Below are positions 9,475-20,315 of a stretch of 64,000 bases of DNA, piece after piece. The notes under the pieces were generated by a model that worked only from the letters and a program-made list of their open reading frames with translations, was not told the DNA's origin and did no database searches. The stretch spans positions 1-64,000 of the forward strand of contig NZ_LSHX01000033.1 in NCBI RefSeq assembly GCF_001555965.1, read 5' to 3'. The number at the start of each line of letters is the position of its first letter. Position 1 is the first letter of the stretch. Made by a program: the position numbers and the translations under genes. Origin of the DNA: Sphingomonas sp. CCH21-G11 (GTDB lineage: Bacteria; Pseudomonadota; Alphaproteobacteria; Sphingomonadales; Sphingomonadaceae).

Positions 9475-9488
9475 GTATCAATTGATAC
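9475..9488. promoter_or_regulatory. Palindromic operator, probable MarR-type site
   Basis: GTATCAATTGATAC is a perfect 14-base palindrome centred 28 bases before the MarR-family start codon. It lies in the hpd-marR divergent region. Position and size fit an autoregulatory MarR operator that could also control hpd; binding is inferred. Confidence 0.6.
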
Positions 9489-9509
9489 CATTATTCGATC
9501 GGAGCCCAG

Positions 9510-9962
9510 ATGCCAAGCCTCAGCCTCGACGATTTCCTGCCCTATCGCCTGTCGATCGCGTCCAACCTGGTGTCGGCGGCAATCGCGACCGCGTACCAGA
9601 CCTTGTTCGGGCTGAAGATCGCCGAATGGCGGCTGATCGCGGTGCTGGCCGAGGGCGGGGCAATGAGCCAGCAGGCGCTGGGCGCGCGCACGCGGATGGA
9701 CAAGGTGACGGTCAGCCGCGCCGCGATCGCGCTGGTCGATCGCGGGCTGCTGACCCGTGCGCGCGATGAACATGACAATCGCGCGCATGCCCTCTCGTTG
9801 AGCGCCGCGGGCCGCACGCTTTACGAACAGGTCGCGCCGCAGGCGATCGAGCTGGAGGCCGAGCTGTTCGCGGACTTCACCAAGGACGAGCGCGCGACGC
9901 TGCGCGCTTTTCTGGCGCGGATCGAGGCGGCTGCGGACGCGATGGCCGCGCAACGGGCTTGA
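9510..9962 (+). CDS. MarR family transcriptional regulator
   Basis: A 150-residue winged-helix regulator. The recognition region MSQQALGARTRMDKVTVSRA is followed by the wing LVDRGLLTRARDEHDNRAH and LSLSAAGRTLYEQV. GGAG precedes the ATG at 9510. Its place divergent from hpd, and the palindrome in its promoter, suggest it senses a tyrosine-pathway metabolite (homogentisate or hydroxyphenylpyruvate) and controls hpd and hmgA. The ligand is inferred from context only. Confidence 0.88.
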   Translation: MPSLSLDDFLPYRLSIASNLVSAAIATAYQTLFGLKIAEWRLIAVLAEGGAMSQQALGARTRMDKVTVSRAAIALVDRGLLTRARDEHDNRAHALSLSAAGRTLYEQVAPQAIELEAELFADFTKDERATLRAFLARIEAAADAMAAQRA

Positions 9963-10037
9963 TCGAGCGGCGCCTTCGCGGCTAACGACGCCTCTGCCTC
10001 CCCAGGGCTGTTCGCGAACCGACGGAGGAATTGCCGC

Positions 10038-12152
10038 ATGCCCATGTCCACCCCCCAGCCGGTCGACCGTGCGGGCCTGAAGGTCGCGGGCGTGCTTGCG
10101 CGCTTCATTGAGTCCGAAGTGCTGCCGCCGCTCGACCTCGCACCGCAGGCATTCTGGCAGGGCGCGCGCGAAATCTTCGACCGCTTCGTTCCCGAAAACC
10201 GCGCGCTGCTGGCGCGCCGGGACGAGCTGCAGGCCGAGCTCGACCGCTGGCACGGCGATCACCCCGGTCCGATCCAGAGCCAGCCGGCCTATCAGCAATT
10301 CCTGCGCGATATTGGCTATCTGGTGCCCGAGCCCGACGGCTTCACGATCACCACCGCCAATGTCGATGCCGAGATCGCCACGATGGCGGGACCGCAGCTG
10401 GTCGTGCCGTCGCTCAATGCGCGCTTCGTCCTCAATGCGGCGAATGCGCGCTGGGGCAGCCTGTATGACGCGCTCTACGGCACCGATGCGCTGCCGGGCA
10501 CGCCGACGCCGGGCGGCTATGACGCCGCGCGCGGCGCACAGGTGATCGCGGCGGCCAAGGCGTTTCTGGACCAGGCGGTGCCGCTGGTCGACCTGCGCTG
10601 GGCCGAATGGGCGGGCGGCGACCTGCCGCTCGCCAAGCCCGAACAGTTCATCGGGTCGCGCGGCGACAATCTGCTGTTCCGCAATCACGGCCTGCATGTC
10701 GAGGTGGTGATCGACCGCGCGCATCCGGTCGGCGCGACCGACCCGGCGGGCATTGCCGACGTGATCCTGGAATCGGCGCTGACCACCATCGTCGACCTGG
10801 AGGATTCGGTCGCGGCCGTCGATGCCGAGGACAAGACCGCCGCCTATGCCAACTGGCTGGGCCTGATGCGCGGCGACCTGAGCGAGACATTCGACAAGGG
10901 CGGGCGGACCATGACGCGCACGCTCAACCCGGACCGCGACTATGCCGCGCCGGATGGCACGCGCTTCACGCTGCCCGGCCGGTCGCTGCTGTTCGTGCGC
11001 AATGTCGGCCATCTGATGACGACGCCTGCGCTGCACCTGAGCGACGGGTCGGAAGCGCCCGAGGGCATCCTGGACGCGATCGTCACCTCGACCATCGCGA
11101 TGCACGACCTGAAGGGGCTGGGCCGCACGCGCAACAGCCGCGCCGGATCGGTCTATATCGTCAAGCCCAAGATGCACGGGCCGGAGGAAGCGGCCTTCAC
11201 CAACCGGCTGTTCGACGCGGTCGAGGATCTGCTCGGCCTCACGCGTCACACGGTCAAGGTGGGCGTGATGGACGAGGAGCGGCGGACCTCGGCCAACCTT
11301 GCCGCGTGCATCCACGCCGTGCGCGAGCGGATCGTCTTCATCAACACCGGCTTCCTCGACCGCACCGGCGACGAAATCCACACCGCGATGCGTGCGGGCG
11401 CGATGATTCCCAAGGCCGAGATGAAAACGACCGCGTGGATCAAGGCCTATGAAGACCGCAATGTCCGCATCGGGCTGAAGCACGGCCTGTCGGGCCGCGC
11501 GCAGATCGGCAAGGGCATGTGGGCCGCACCCGACCGCATGGCCGACATGATCGAGCAGAAGATCGGCCATCCGATGAGCGGGGCGAATACCGCCTGGGTG
11601 CCGTCGCCGACCGCCGCCACGCTGCACGCGATGCACTATCACCAGGTCGACGTGTTCGCCCGCCAGCGCGAGATTGCCGCGGAGGCGGTGCCGGCGCTCG
11701 ACGCGCTGCTGACCGTGCCGGTCGCGGTCGACGGGCGCAACTGGAGCGCCGAAGAGGTCACACGCGAACTCGACAACAATGCGCAGGGCATATTGGGTTA
11801 TGTCGTGCGCTGGATCGACCAGGGCGTGGGCTGTTCAAAGGTGCCCGACATCAACGATATCGGGTTGATGGAGGATCGCGCGACGTTGCGGATCAGCTCG
11901 CAGCATCTGGCCAACTGGCTGCTGCACGGCATCGCGACCCCGGAGGAGGTCGACGCGGCGCTGCGCCGCATGGCCGCCAAGGTCGACGCACAGAATGACG
12001 GCGATCCCGCCTATCGCGCGATGGCCGGGCGCGAGACGCAGAGCCTGGCCTATCAGGCTGCGCGGGCACTGGTCGTCTCGGGCGTCGATCAACCCAACGG
12101 CTATACCGAGCCGTTGCTGCATCATTATCGCCGCGTGCAAAAAGCTGGCTGA
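10038..12152 (+). CDS. glcB: Malate synthase G
   Basis: A 704-residue protein, the usual length of malate synthase G. It condenses glyoxylate with acetyl-CoA to give malate in the glyoxylate shunt. Visible landmarks are [18 protein letters not shown] (acidic Mg-binding region), [33 protein letters not shown] and the C-terminal [20 protein letters not shown], which holds the reactive cysteine and the region of the catalytic aspartate. A GGAGG site precedes the ATG. No isocitrate lyase gene is in the window. Confidence 0.96.
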   Translation: MPMSTPQPVDRAGLKVAGVLARFIESEVLPPLDLAPQAFWQGAREIFDRFVPENRALLARRDELQAELDRWHGDHPGPIQSQPAYQQFLRDIGYLVPEPDGFTITTANVDAEIATMAGPQLVVPSLNARFVLNAANARWGSLYDALYGTDALPGTPTPGGYDAARGAQVIAAAKAFLDQAVPLVDLRWAEWAGGDLPLAKPEQFIGSRGDNLLFRNHGLHVEVVIDRAHPVGATDPAGIADVILESALTTIVDLEDSVAAVDAEDKTAAYANWLGLMRGDLSETFDKGGRTMTRTLNPDRDYAAPDGTRFTLPGRSLLFVRNVGHLMTTPALHLSDGSEAPEGILDAIVTSTIAMHDLKGLGRTRNSRAGSVYIVKPKMHGPEEAAFTNRLFDAVEDLLGLTRHTVKVGVMDEERRTSANLAACIHAVRERIVFINTGFLDRTGDEIHTAMRAGAMIPKAEMKTTAWIKAYEDRNVRIGLKHGLSGRAQIGKGMWAAPDRMADMIEQKIGHPMSGANTAWVPSPTAATLHAMHYHQVDVFARQREIAAEAVPALDALLTVPVAVDGRNWSAEEVTRELDNNAQGILGYVVRWIDQGVGCSKVPDINDIGLMEDRATLRISSQHLANWLLHGIATPEEVDAALRRMAAKVDAQNDGDPAYRAMAGRETQSLAYQAARALVVSGVDQPNGYTEPLLHHYRRVQKAG

Positions 12153-12232
12153 AACCCGATCGCGATTGATGCGTTGGCATCTTTCGCGAAGTGCCTGTTC
12201 CAGCGGGGCGGGAAGAGCCGAAAGAAGGCGCG

Positions 12233-14452
12233 GTGCAGGCCAAGGGGTTGACGAGTTGCGCGATAGGGGTGCTGGCGGGCCTGAGCCTGGCGGCATCGCC
12301 ATGCCATGCGCAGGACACGCCAGACCCGCAATCCGACAAGCCGATCGTCGCCGACAGCGAGTTCGAGGATGCGCTGCCGCCGCTGTCGGACGACCTGAAC
12401 GCGCCGCTCGAACCGATGGTGCCGGCGTTGCCCACCCAGCAAGCGCCGCCGGTTCAGCCCGACGGCCCGGAGATTGCAGCGCCCGAGGCGCTTCCCGCCG
12501 AGATCGCGCAGCCGCTGCCAGGTCTCGCGCAGTTCGACGCGGAGCCGCTTGTCGAGGTGGCTGCGCCCGACGACGAAAATGTCGAGATCCGCTACGACTA
12601 TGCGGTGCGCGGCCTTGATGTCGTCGGGCTGGAAAATGCGTTCGAGGAATTTTCGGCGCTGGAGAAGGGCGACGGCAAGGCGGCGAACGCGACGATGGTT
12701 GCCGCGCGTGCCCGCGAGGACGAATTGCTCGCCGTCCGGCTGATGCAGTCGCGCGGCTATTACGATGCCACCGCGACCGCCGTGCTCGAACAGGGCGCGG
12801 GACGCGACGGCCGGCTGCGCGCGGTGATCAACGCGGTGCCCGGCGAACGCTATCGATTGGGCGAGGTGAGGGTGGCCCACGATCCGGTGGTGCCGCCCGG
12901 ACTGGTGCGCGACGCGTTGCCGCTGACCACGGGCGAGCCGATCGACGCCGATCGTGTGCAGGGCGCGGAGGCCAATGTCAGCCTGCAGCTGGTACAGAAC
13001 GGCTATCCGTTCGCCGAGGTCGGCCAGCGCGACATCCTGCTCGACGAGGTGACGCTGACCGGCGACTACACGCTGCCCGTCGACACGGGGCCGCGATCGA
13101 CCTTTGGCGGCTTCGTGTCGCGTCGCGCGCTGTTGCCGGGCGAGCCGAGGTCGCGCGAACGTGTTGGTGCGGGTCCGGGTCCGGGCGAGGAAGGCGCTGA
13201 CACAGCGACCCGCGCGCGTCGCCGCGTCCCGGACGTGTTCGACGCCGAACATCTCGCGCTGCTCGCCCGTTTCGAGCCGGGCGAGCTTTACGACAGCCGG
13301 AAGGTTGACGACCTGCGCCAGGCGCTGGTCGCCACGGGGCTGTTTCGCACGGTGTCGGTCGAGCCGCAGCGGACCGGGCGGCCCGGCCCCGACGGCACCG
13401 AGCAGGTCGACCTGCTCGTCCGCCAGCGTGCCGGGCCGGCGCGGACGATCTCCGCCGAGGGTGGCTATGGCACTGGCCAGGGCCTGCGCATCGAAGGCGC
13501 GTGGACGCACCGAAACCTGTTCCCGCCCGAAGGGGCGCTGATCGCGCGCGCGGTCGCGGGCACGCAGGAACAGGGCGCGAGCGTGACGTTCCGGCGATCG
13601 AATGCGGGCCGCCGCGACCGGACATTCCAGGCGACGGTCAGCGCGAACCGGAGCAATTACAATGCGTTCGAAGCGTTCACCGGCGGAATCGCCGCGCGCT
13701 GGTCCTATGATTCCACGCCGATCTGGCAAAAGCGTTTCACTTATGCCTACGGCTTCGAGCTGATCGGCACGAACGAGGATAATTTCGACCTGGCGCGCAG
13801 CGTGCCCGATCGCGGCACCTATTTCATCGCCGCGCTGCCGCTGTTCGCCGGTTTCGACACTTCCGACGACCTGCTCGACCCGACCCGGGGCTTTCGCCTC
13901 AATGCGACGGTGCGGCCGGAGACGTCGGTGCGCGGCGCGTTCCGCCCCTATGTCGCGACGATCCTGGAGGGCACCGCCTACTACCCGGTGCGCGACGACC
14001 TGGTGATCGCGGGACGCGTGCGGGTCGGGTCGATCCAGGGCGTCGAGCGCAACGACCTCGCCCCGTCGCGGCGGTTGTACAGCGGCGGCGGCGGTTCGGT
14101 GCGCGGTTTCGGCTTTCAGGAACTCGGACCGCGGGTCGAGATCATCGAGATTGACGAGGAAACCGGCGAACCCAGCTCCACCTTCCGCTACATCGGCGGG
14201 CGCAGCCTGAACGAGTTCGCGCTGGAGGCGCGCTATCGCTTCGGCAATTTCGGCATCGTGCCGTTCATCGATGCGGGACAGGCCTATACCGGCACGCTCC
14301 CCGAATTTTCGGACATCCGTTTCGGCGTCGGGGTCGGCGCGCGCTACTATACCAATTTCGGGCCGCTGCGGATCGACGTGGCGACGCCGATCAACCGGCG
14401 ACCGGGCGAGTCAACCCTGACGCTTTACCTCTCGATCGGGCAGGCGTTTTGA
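12233..14452 (+). CDS. tamA: Autotransporter assembly/translocation outer-membrane protein TamA
   Basis: A 739-residue Omp85-superfamily protein. A GTG at 12233 is chosen because it gives a compact signal peptide ending in SLAASPCHAQ; a second in-frame GTG lies at 12191. After an acidic, proline-rich linker come POTRA-like segments (RLMQSRGYYDATATAVLEQG, RLGEVRVAHDPVVPPGLV, DLRQALVATGLFRTVSVEPQ). A C-terminal 16-strand barrel follows, with RLYSGGGGSVRGFGFQELGP and a terminal aromatic residue. The stop overlaps the ATG of tamB, so the two subunits of the TAM complex are translationally coupled. Confidence 0.9.
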   Translation: MQAKGLTSCAIGVLAGLSLAASPCHAQDTPDPQSDKPIVADSEFEDALPPLSDDLNAPLEPMVPALPTQQAPPVQPDGPEIAAPEALPAEIAQPLPGLAQFDAEPLVEVAAPDDENVEIRYDYAVRGLDVVGLENAFEEFSALEKGDGKAANATMVAARAREDELLAVRLMQSRGYYDATATAVLEQGAGRDGRLRAVINAVPGERYRLGEVRVAHDPVVPPGLVRDALPLTTGEPIDADRVQGAEANVSLQLVQNGYPFAEVGQRDILLDEVTLTGDYTLPVDTGPRSTFGGFVSRRALLPGEPRSRERVGAGPGPGEEGADTATRARRRVPDVFDAEHLALLARFEPGELYDSRKVDDLRQALVATGLFRTVSVEPQRTGRPGPDGTEQVDLLVRQRAGPARTISAEGGYGTGQGLRIEGAWTHRNLFPPEGALIARAVAGTQEQGASVTFRRSNAGRRDRTFQATVSANRSNYNAFEAFTGGIAARWSYDSTPIWQKRFTYAYGFELIGTNEDNFDLARSVPDRGTYFIAALPLFAGFDTSDDLLDPTRGFRLNATVRPETSVRGAFRPYVATILEGTAYYPVRDDLVIAGRVRVGSIQGVERNDLAPSRRLYSGGGGSVRGFGFQELGPRVEIIEIDEETGEPSSTFRYIGGRSLNEFALEARYRFGNFGIVPFIDAGQAYTGTLPEFSDIRFGVGVGARYYTNFGPLRIDVATPINRRPGESTLTLYLSIGQAF

Positions 14453-17400
14453 TGGACGACGCCGCACCCGGACCCGCACCTGCCGAGGCGACGGCGCGTC
14501 GTCCGGTGGCCGGGCGCGTGCTGCGCGGGTTGGCAATCGCGATCGTCGCGTTGCTGGCGCTGCTCGTCCTCGCCGCAGTCTTGCTCAACACGTCGCCGGG
14601 TCGCCGCTTCGTCGCCGACCGGATCAACGGCTATACGCTCGCATCGGGGCTGAACCTTCAGGTCGGGCGGATCGACGGGTCGATCTATGGCGCGATGGTG
14701 CTTTACGATGTGCGGCTGCGCGATCAGCGCGGCGTCTTTGCGACGTCGCCCGAGCTGCGGCTGGACTGGCGCCCGCTGGCGTTCGCGCGCAACCATGTCG
14801 ACATCCGCGCGCTGACCAGCCCGCTGATCCGCATCGCGCGGTTGCCGGAGCTGAAGGCGGTGCCGAGCGATCCCGACGCGCCGATCCTGCCCGACATCGA
14901 CATCGACGTGGACCGGCTTGCCATCGACCGCATCGAACTCGCGCCGCCGGTCGCGGGCCGGCGCGCGACGTTGCGGCTGGCGGGGGCAGCGCACATCGCC
15001 GACCGCCGCGCCCAGATAAATGCGGAAGCGGTCGCGATCGCCGCGCCTGGACTGGCGGGTGGCGATCAGCTGATGCTGCGGCTCGACGCCGTGCCCGATG
15101 CCGACCGCCTCGACCTCGCGCTCGACCTGCGCGCACCCAGGGGCGGCGTGCTGGCCGGCATCACCGGTGCCGACCTGCCCCTGCAGCTGTTGGTTGGCGG
15201 GCGCGGCAGCTGGGCGCGCTGGGACGGTCGCGTGCGCGGCGTGATGGGCGGGCAGCCGCTCGCCGATCTGGGCGTTGCGGCACGTGACGGGCGCTTCGCG
15301 GTGCGCGGCATCGCCCGACCCGGACTGGTGCTGGAGGGGCCGGTCGAGCGGCTGACCCGCCCGGGCCTCAAGGTCGCGCTCGACGCGACGCTGGGCGACG
15401 CGCGCCGGGTCGATGCCGATCTGCGGCTGTCCTCCGACGCGCTGGCGATGACCGCGCGCGGGCTGCTGGATCTCGGTACCAGCCGCTTTGGCGACGTCCG
15501 CGTCGACGCGCTGTTGCGCACGCCGGGCGCGATCGCGGACAATCTGAACGGCGACGCGGTGCGCGCGACACTGGCACTCGCCGGACCCTTTGCCACGCCG
15601 ACGGTCGATTATCGGGTGACCGCCGCCGCGATCGGGTTCGGCACCACCGTTGTCGAGCGTTTGCAAGCCGAAGGCCGGGCGACGGTCGATGCCGACCGCA
15701 TCCTCATCCCGGTGTCGGCGCGCGCGATGCGGGTGCGCGGGCTCAACGCCGCGGCGGGCGGCTTGCTGACCAATGTCCGGGTCGACGGCGACCTGGCGGT
15801 TAACGGCGCGACGATCCTGTCGGACAATCTGCGGCTGCGATCCGATCGTATCGACGCGACCGCGATCCTGGTCGCCGATATCGCCGCGGGACGCTACACC
15901 GGTGCGCTGAAGGGGCGGGTGAACGATTATCGCATCGACAGCGTCGGCATCGTCAATGTCCAGACCGACGCCGATCTCTATACCGCCCCTGGCGGCGGTT
16001 ACGGCATTCGCGGGCGCGTCGCATTGCGCACTGCGCGGATCTTCAACGACGGCGCGCGATCGTTCCTGGGCGGCAACGCCTACGCCAGCGCGCAGGTCGG
16101 CATCGCGCCCGACGGCCGGCTGACGCTGGCGCGGCTGCGGCTCAACGCGCCCGATTTCCGCATCACCGACGGGTCGGGCAGTGTGGTCGCCGACGGGCCG
16201 ATCCGCTTCGCCGCCACCGGCTATTCGACGCAGTACGGCCCGGTGGCCGCGCAGGTCGAGGGGACGGTGGCCCGCCCAATCGTCCTTCTGCGCGCCGCGC
16301 GCCCGGGGGTCGGCGTCGGGCTGAGCGACCTGGTCGCGCGCGTGCGCGGACAGGGGGACGGATACGCGATCGTCGCCAATGGCGAAACCGATTACGGGCC
16401 CGTGCGCGCTGACGTGCTGCTGCGCACCGCAGGCGCGTTGAGCGTCGATGTCCTCGCCGCGCGCTTTGCCGGCATGGACATTACGGGGCGGCTTCGCCAG
16501 GCCCCGGCCGGGCCGTTTGCAGGCGCGCTCGATTTCGGCGGATCGGGCGTCAACGGCGTCGCCCGACTGTCGGCCGCGGGCGCGACGCAGCGGGTGGATG
16601 TAAATGCGCGCGCCAGCAACGCGGTCATTCCGGGCGATGCCGGCCTGACCATCGGACGGGCGACGATCACCGGCAGCGCGCTGCTCGCGGAAACCCCGAC
16701 GATCACGGGTGACGCGCAGTTCGCCGACGTCAGCGCCGGCAATTTCGTGCTCGCGCGCGGGCGCGGCCGGATCAACCTGCGCGGCGGCAGCGGCACCGCG
16801 CAGCTGTTCGGCGAAGGATCGTCGGGCGTGCCGTTCCGCATCGCCGCCAATGCGCGCATCGCACCCGACCAATATGTCGTCGCGCTGGAGGGGGCGGGCA
16901 ACGGCATCGACTTCCGGACCGCCACGCCGGCCCGCCTCGTCCGCAGCGAAGGGGCGTGGCGGCTGGCACCGACGCGGATCGACCTGAAGGGCGGATCGAT
17001 GACGCTTGCCGGCCGCTATGGCAATGGGCTGGCGATGCAGTCGCGGATCACGTCGCTCGACCTGTCGCTGGTCAACGCATTCCTGCCGGGGCTGGGCATC
17101 GCGGGCACCGCCAGCGGCAGCGTCGACTTCACGCAAGGGCAGGGTGCCCGCGTGCCCGAGGCGGACGCGCGTTTGACGATCAAGGGGTTCCGCCGGTCGA
17201 GCCTGAGCAGCGTGTCGGCGCCCGTCGACATCGTCTTTGCGGGCAATGTCGATGCCGGCGGTGGCCAGGGGCGGGCACTGATCCGGCGCGGCGACACGAC
17301 GATCGGGCGCATGGTCGCGACGCTCGCGCCGTTGCCGGCCGGGGCGGGGGGCTGGGTCCAGCAATTGCTGGCCGCGCCGCTCGACGGCGGCCTCCGCTAC

Positions 17401-18681
17401 AACGGCCCGGCGGGCGTGCTGTTCTCCTTTGCGGGCATTGCCGACCAGCAACTGTCGGGGCCGATTGCGGTGGGCGTGGATTTCGGCGGACGGCTGGGCG
17501 CGCCGCAGCTGAACGGCGTGGTCCGGGCGACCAACCTCACCTATGACAACGAAACCTACGGCACGCGGCTGACCGCGATGCGCGTGAACGGCCGCTTCAC
17601 GCGCGACCGGTTCGACCTGACCGACCTGAGCGCGCGCGCGGGCGAGGGCACGGTGCAGGCCACGGGCACGATCGGGCTGGCCGCAGACCGGGGCTTTCCG
17701 ATCGACATCCGTGCCAAGCTGGCCAATGCGCGGCTGGCGCGCGGCGATTCGCTCGGCGCGACCGCCACCGGGGATATCCGCATCGTCAACGGGCCGGATG
17801 GCGGCGACATCACGGGTCAGCTGACGATCCCCGAGGCGCGCTACCAGATCGTCTATCAGGGCGCGTCGGAAGTGCCCGCGCTGACCGGCGTCCGCCGCAA
17901 GCGCGAGATTGCGCGCGCGGCCGATGCCCGCGCCCGCCCGCGCCCAACACCGCCGCCGACGCCGGGCAATTTCCGCCTCAACCTGAGGATCAACGCCGAC
18001 AACCGCGTGTATGTCAGCGGGATGGGGCTCGAATCCGAATGGAGCATCAACCTGCGCGTCCGCGGCACCGCCACCGACCCGCGCGTCGTCGGGCGTGCGG
18101 AGGTGATCCGCGGCACCTACAGCTTTGCGGGGAAGCGGTTCGACCTGACGCGCGGCATCGTCAATTTCGAAGGCGGTCCGGTCAGCAACCCGCAGCTCGA
18201 CATCGCGGCCAGCACGCGCGCGGACGAGGTGACGGCGACGCTCAGCATCACCGGTTCGGGTCAGTCGCCGCGGGTTGTGTTCAGTTCGACGCCCGCGCTC
18301 GCCCAGGACGAGGTGCTGTCGCGGCTGCTGTTCGGGCGGTCGGTCACCGACCTGTCGGCGACCGAGGCGATCCAGCTTGCCGCGGCGCTCAATTCGCTGC
18401 GCGGCGGTGGCGGCGGGCTCAATCCGCTGGGCAGCCTGCGCTCCGCGGTCGGTATCGACCGGCTGCGCATCCTGGGCGCGGATGAGGCGAGCAATCGCGA
18501 CATCGCGCTGGCGGCGGGGCAGTACATCACCGACGACATCTATGTGGAGATCATCACCGACGCGCGGGGCTTTACCGCCACGCAGCTGGAAATCGCGCTG
18601 ACCCGCGCGCTCAGCGTCCTGTCGCAGACCAGCTCGTTCGGTGGCTCCAACGTCAATGTCCGCTACTCGCGCGACTATTGA
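14452..18681 (+). CDS. tamB: Translocation and assembly module subunit TamB
   Basis: A 1409-residue inner-membrane-anchored protein. An N-terminal membrane helix (IAIVALLALLVLAAVLL) is followed by a very long periplasmic region of beta-helical repeats, and the protein ends in the DUF490/TamB domain (PGNFRLNLRINADNRVYVSG, RGTYSFAGKRFDLTRGIVNF, SRLLFGRSVTDLSATEAIQL). TamB bridges the periplasm to TamA and contributes to outer-membrane protein assembly or lipid transport. The ATG lies within the tamA stop. A long open frame on the opposite strand is a GC-driven shadow. Confidence 0.92.
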   Translation: MDDAAPGPAPAEATARRPVAGRVLRGLAIAIVALLALLVLAAVLLNTSPGRRFVADRINGYTLASGLNLQVGRIDGSIYGAMVLYDVRLRDQRGVFATSPELRLDWRPLAFARNHVDIRALTSPLIRIARLPELKAVPSDPDAPILPDIDIDVDRLAIDRIELAPPVAGRRATLRLAGAAHIADRRAQINAEAVAIAAPGLAGGDQLMLRLDAVPDADRLDLALDLRAPRGGVLAGITGADLPLQLLVGGRGSWARWDGRVRGVMGGQPLADLGVAARDGRFAVRGIARPGLVLEGPVERLTRPGLKVALDATLGDARRVDADLRLSSDALAMTARGLLDLGTSRFGDVRVDALLRTPGAIADNLNGDAVRATLALAGPFATPTVDYRVTAAAIGFGTTVVERLQAEGRATVDADRILIPVSARAMRVRGLNAAAGGLLTNVRVDGDLAVNGATILSDNLRLRSDRIDATAILVADIAAGRYTGALKGRVNDYRIDSVGIVNVQTDADLYTAPGGGYGIRGRVALRTARIFNDGARSFLGGNAYASAQVGIAPDGRLTLARLRLNAPDFRITDGSGSVVADGPIRFAATGYSTQYGPVAAQVEGTVARPIVLLRAARPGVGVGLSDLVARVRGQGDGYAIVANGETDYGPVRADVLLRTAGALSVDVLAARFAGMDITGRLRQAPAGPFAGALDFGGSGVNGVARLSAAGATQRVDVNARASNAVIPGDAGLTIGRATITGSALLAETPTITGDAQFADVSAGNFVLARGRGRINLRGGSGTAQLFGEGSSGVPFRIAANARIAPDQYVVALEGAGNGIDFRTATPARLVRSEGAWRLAPTRIDLKGGSMTLAGRYGNGLAMQSRITSLDLSLVNAFLPGLGIAGTASGSVDFTQGQGARVPEADARLTIKGFRRSSLSSVSAPVDIVFAGNVDAGGGQGRALIRRGDTTIGRMVATLAPLPAGAGGWVQQLLAAPLDGGLRYNGPAGVLFSFAGIADQQLSGPIAVGVDFGGRLGAPQLNGVVRATNLTYDNETYGTRLTAMRVNGRFTRDRFDLTDLSARAGEGTVQATGTIGLAADRGFPIDIRAKLANARLARGDSLGATATGDIRIVNGPDGGDITGQLTIPEARYQIVYQGASEVPALTGVRRKREIARAADARARPRPTPPPTPGNFRLNLRINADNRVYVSGMGLESEWSINLRVRGTATDPRVVGRAEVIRGTYSFAGKRFDLTRGIVNFEGGPVSNPQLDIAASTRADEVTATLSITGSGQSPRVVFSSTPALAQDEVLSRLLFGRSVTDLSATEAIQLAAALNSLRGGGGGLNPLGSLRSAVGIDRLRILGADEASNRDIALAAGQYITDDIYVEIITDARGFTATQLEIALTRALSVLSQTSSFGGSNVNVRYSRDY

Positions 18682-18745
18682 CACCGATGTAAATTCTTCC
18701 CTTCCGCGCCGCGATCCCTTACGCTTCCGGGTGAAGAGGATGCGC

Positions 18746-20224
18746 ATGACCGAGCATGTCGACGTGATCGTGGTGGGTGCGGGCCTGTCCGGCATCGGTG
18801 CGGGCTATCATCTCCGGGCGCGTTGCCCCGACCGCAGCTTTGTCATCCTGGAGGGGCGTGACCGGATCGGCGGGACGTGGGACCTGTTCCGCTATCCGGG
18901 CATCCGTTCGGATTCGGACATGTACACGCTGGGCTTTTCGTTCCGGCCATGGACCGAGGCCAAGGCAATCGCCGACGGCCCGGCGATCCTCAACTATCTC
19001 CACGAAACGGTGCGCGAGCACGACCTCGACCGGCATATCCGGCTGCAGCACCGCATGGTGCGCGCAGAATGGTCGAGCGAGGCGGCGCGCTGGACGATCG
19101 AGCTGGACATCGGGCCCGATGGCGAGAAGCGGCAAATGACCTGCGCCTTCCTGTTCATGTGCTCGGGCTATTACAACTACCAGCGCGGCTATACCCCCGA
19201 CTTTGCGGGGATCGACGGCTTTGCGGGGCGCGTGGTGCACCCGCAATTCTGGCCTGACGATCTCGATTATGTTGGCAAGCGCGTGATCGTCATCGGCAGC
19301 GGCGCGACCGCAGTGACGCTGGTGCCCGAGATGGCGAAACAGGCAGCGCAGGTGACGATGCTGCAGCGGTCGCCGACCTATATCGTGTCGCGTCCGTCGG
19401 AAGACGGGATCGCCAACGCGATGCGCCGGGTGCTGCCCGCGCGCCTCGCCTATGCCCTGACCCGCTGGAAGAATGTGGCGATGCAGCAATTCTTCTATCG
19501 GATCGCCCGCAAGCGTCCGGCGGAGACCAAGCAGCGGCTGGTCGGCATGGTTCGCGACGAACTCGGCAGCGGCTACGATGTGGAAACGCATTTCACGCCA
19601 AGCTATAACCCGTGGGACCAGCGCATCTGCCTGGTGCCCGATGCTGATCTGTTTGCTGCGATCCGTTCGGGCGCGGCTGCGGTGGTGACGGGACAGATCG
19701 ACCGGTTCGTTGCCGACGGCATCCGGCTGACCACGGGCGAGCTCCTGCCCGCCGACATCGTCGTTACCGCCACCGGGCTGGAGCTGCAGCTGATGAGCGA
19801 CGTGCCGCTGTGGATCGACGGCAAGCGCGTCGACCCGGCGGAGACGCTGAATTACAAGGGGATGATGTTCAGCGGTATCCCCAATCTTGCCTACACTTTC
19901 GGCTATACCAACGCGTCGTGGACGCTGAAGGCGGACCTGACCTCCGAATATGTCTGTCGCCTGCTCAACACGATGCGCAAGCGCGGGCTGCGCCAGTGCA
20001 CGCCGCAGCCTTCGGGCGCGATCGAGCCTGCGCCCTTTCTCGATTTCACGTCGGGCTATGTCCAGCGCGCGCTGGCGCGCTTTCCCAAACAGGGATCGCG
20101 CAAGCCGTGGCGGCTTAACCAGAATTATATGCGCGACGTAATGACGTTGCGCTTCGGGTCGGTGGACGACGAGATGGTGTTTTCCAACCCCGAACCCCGC
20201 CGGGACCGTCAACGCGCGGCGTGA
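18746..20224 (+). CDS. Flavin-dependent monooxygenase, Baeyer-Villiger type
   Basis: A 492-residue FAD/NADPH enzyme. The FAD Rossmann motif GAGLSGIGAG is near the N-terminus. The Baeyer-Villiger fingerprint FAGRVVHPQFW (FxGxxxHxxxW) lies before the NADPH motif VIGSGATAVT, and DIVVTATGLEL precedes the C-terminal part. Such enzymes insert oxygen next to ketones, and the EthA-like branch also oxidises sulfur. The start at 18746 has AGAGG 6 bases upstream; an ATG lies 6 bases earlier. It is a single gene between tamB and the trehalose operon, and its substrate is unknown. Confidence 0.88.
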   Translation: MTEHVDVIVVGAGLSGIGAGYHLRARCPDRSFVILEGRDRIGGTWDLFRYPGIRSDSDMYTLGFSFRPWTEAKAIADGPAILNYLHETVREHDLDRHIRLQHRMVRAEWSSEAARWTIELDIGPDGEKRQMTCAFLFMCSGYYNYQRGYTPDFAGIDGFAGRVVHPQFWPDDLDYVGKRVIVIGSGATAVTLVPEMAKQAAQVTMLQRSPTYIVSRPSEDGIANAMRRVLPARLAYALTRWKNVAMQQFFYRIARKRPAETKQRLVGMVRDELGSGYDVETHFTPSYNPWDQRICLVPDADLFAAIRSGAAAVVTGQIDRFVADGIRLTTGELLPADIVVTATGLELQLMSDVPLWIDGKRVDPAETLNYKGMMFSGIPNLAYTFGYTNASWTLKADLTSEYVCRLLNTMRKRGLRQCTPQPSGAIEPAPFLDFTSGYVQRALARFPKQGSRKPWRLNQNYMRDVMTLRFGSVDDEMVFSNPEPRRDRQRAA

Positions 20225-20315
20225 TCGCCGACGACCGACCTGTCGCCACGCTTTGGTGTTGCAGTGCGAAACAAATTCGCGCCGGATGCGTTCGTCATCG
20301 CGGGAGGCAGAATTC

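Noticed and set aside
9459..11642. 727-codon minus-strand frame opposite malate synthase
   Set aside because: Arg/His/Gln-rich shadow of glcB and marR.
14425..18795. 1456-codon minus-strand frame opposite tamB
   Set aside because: Compositional shadow; TamB signatures on the plus strand are unambiguous.
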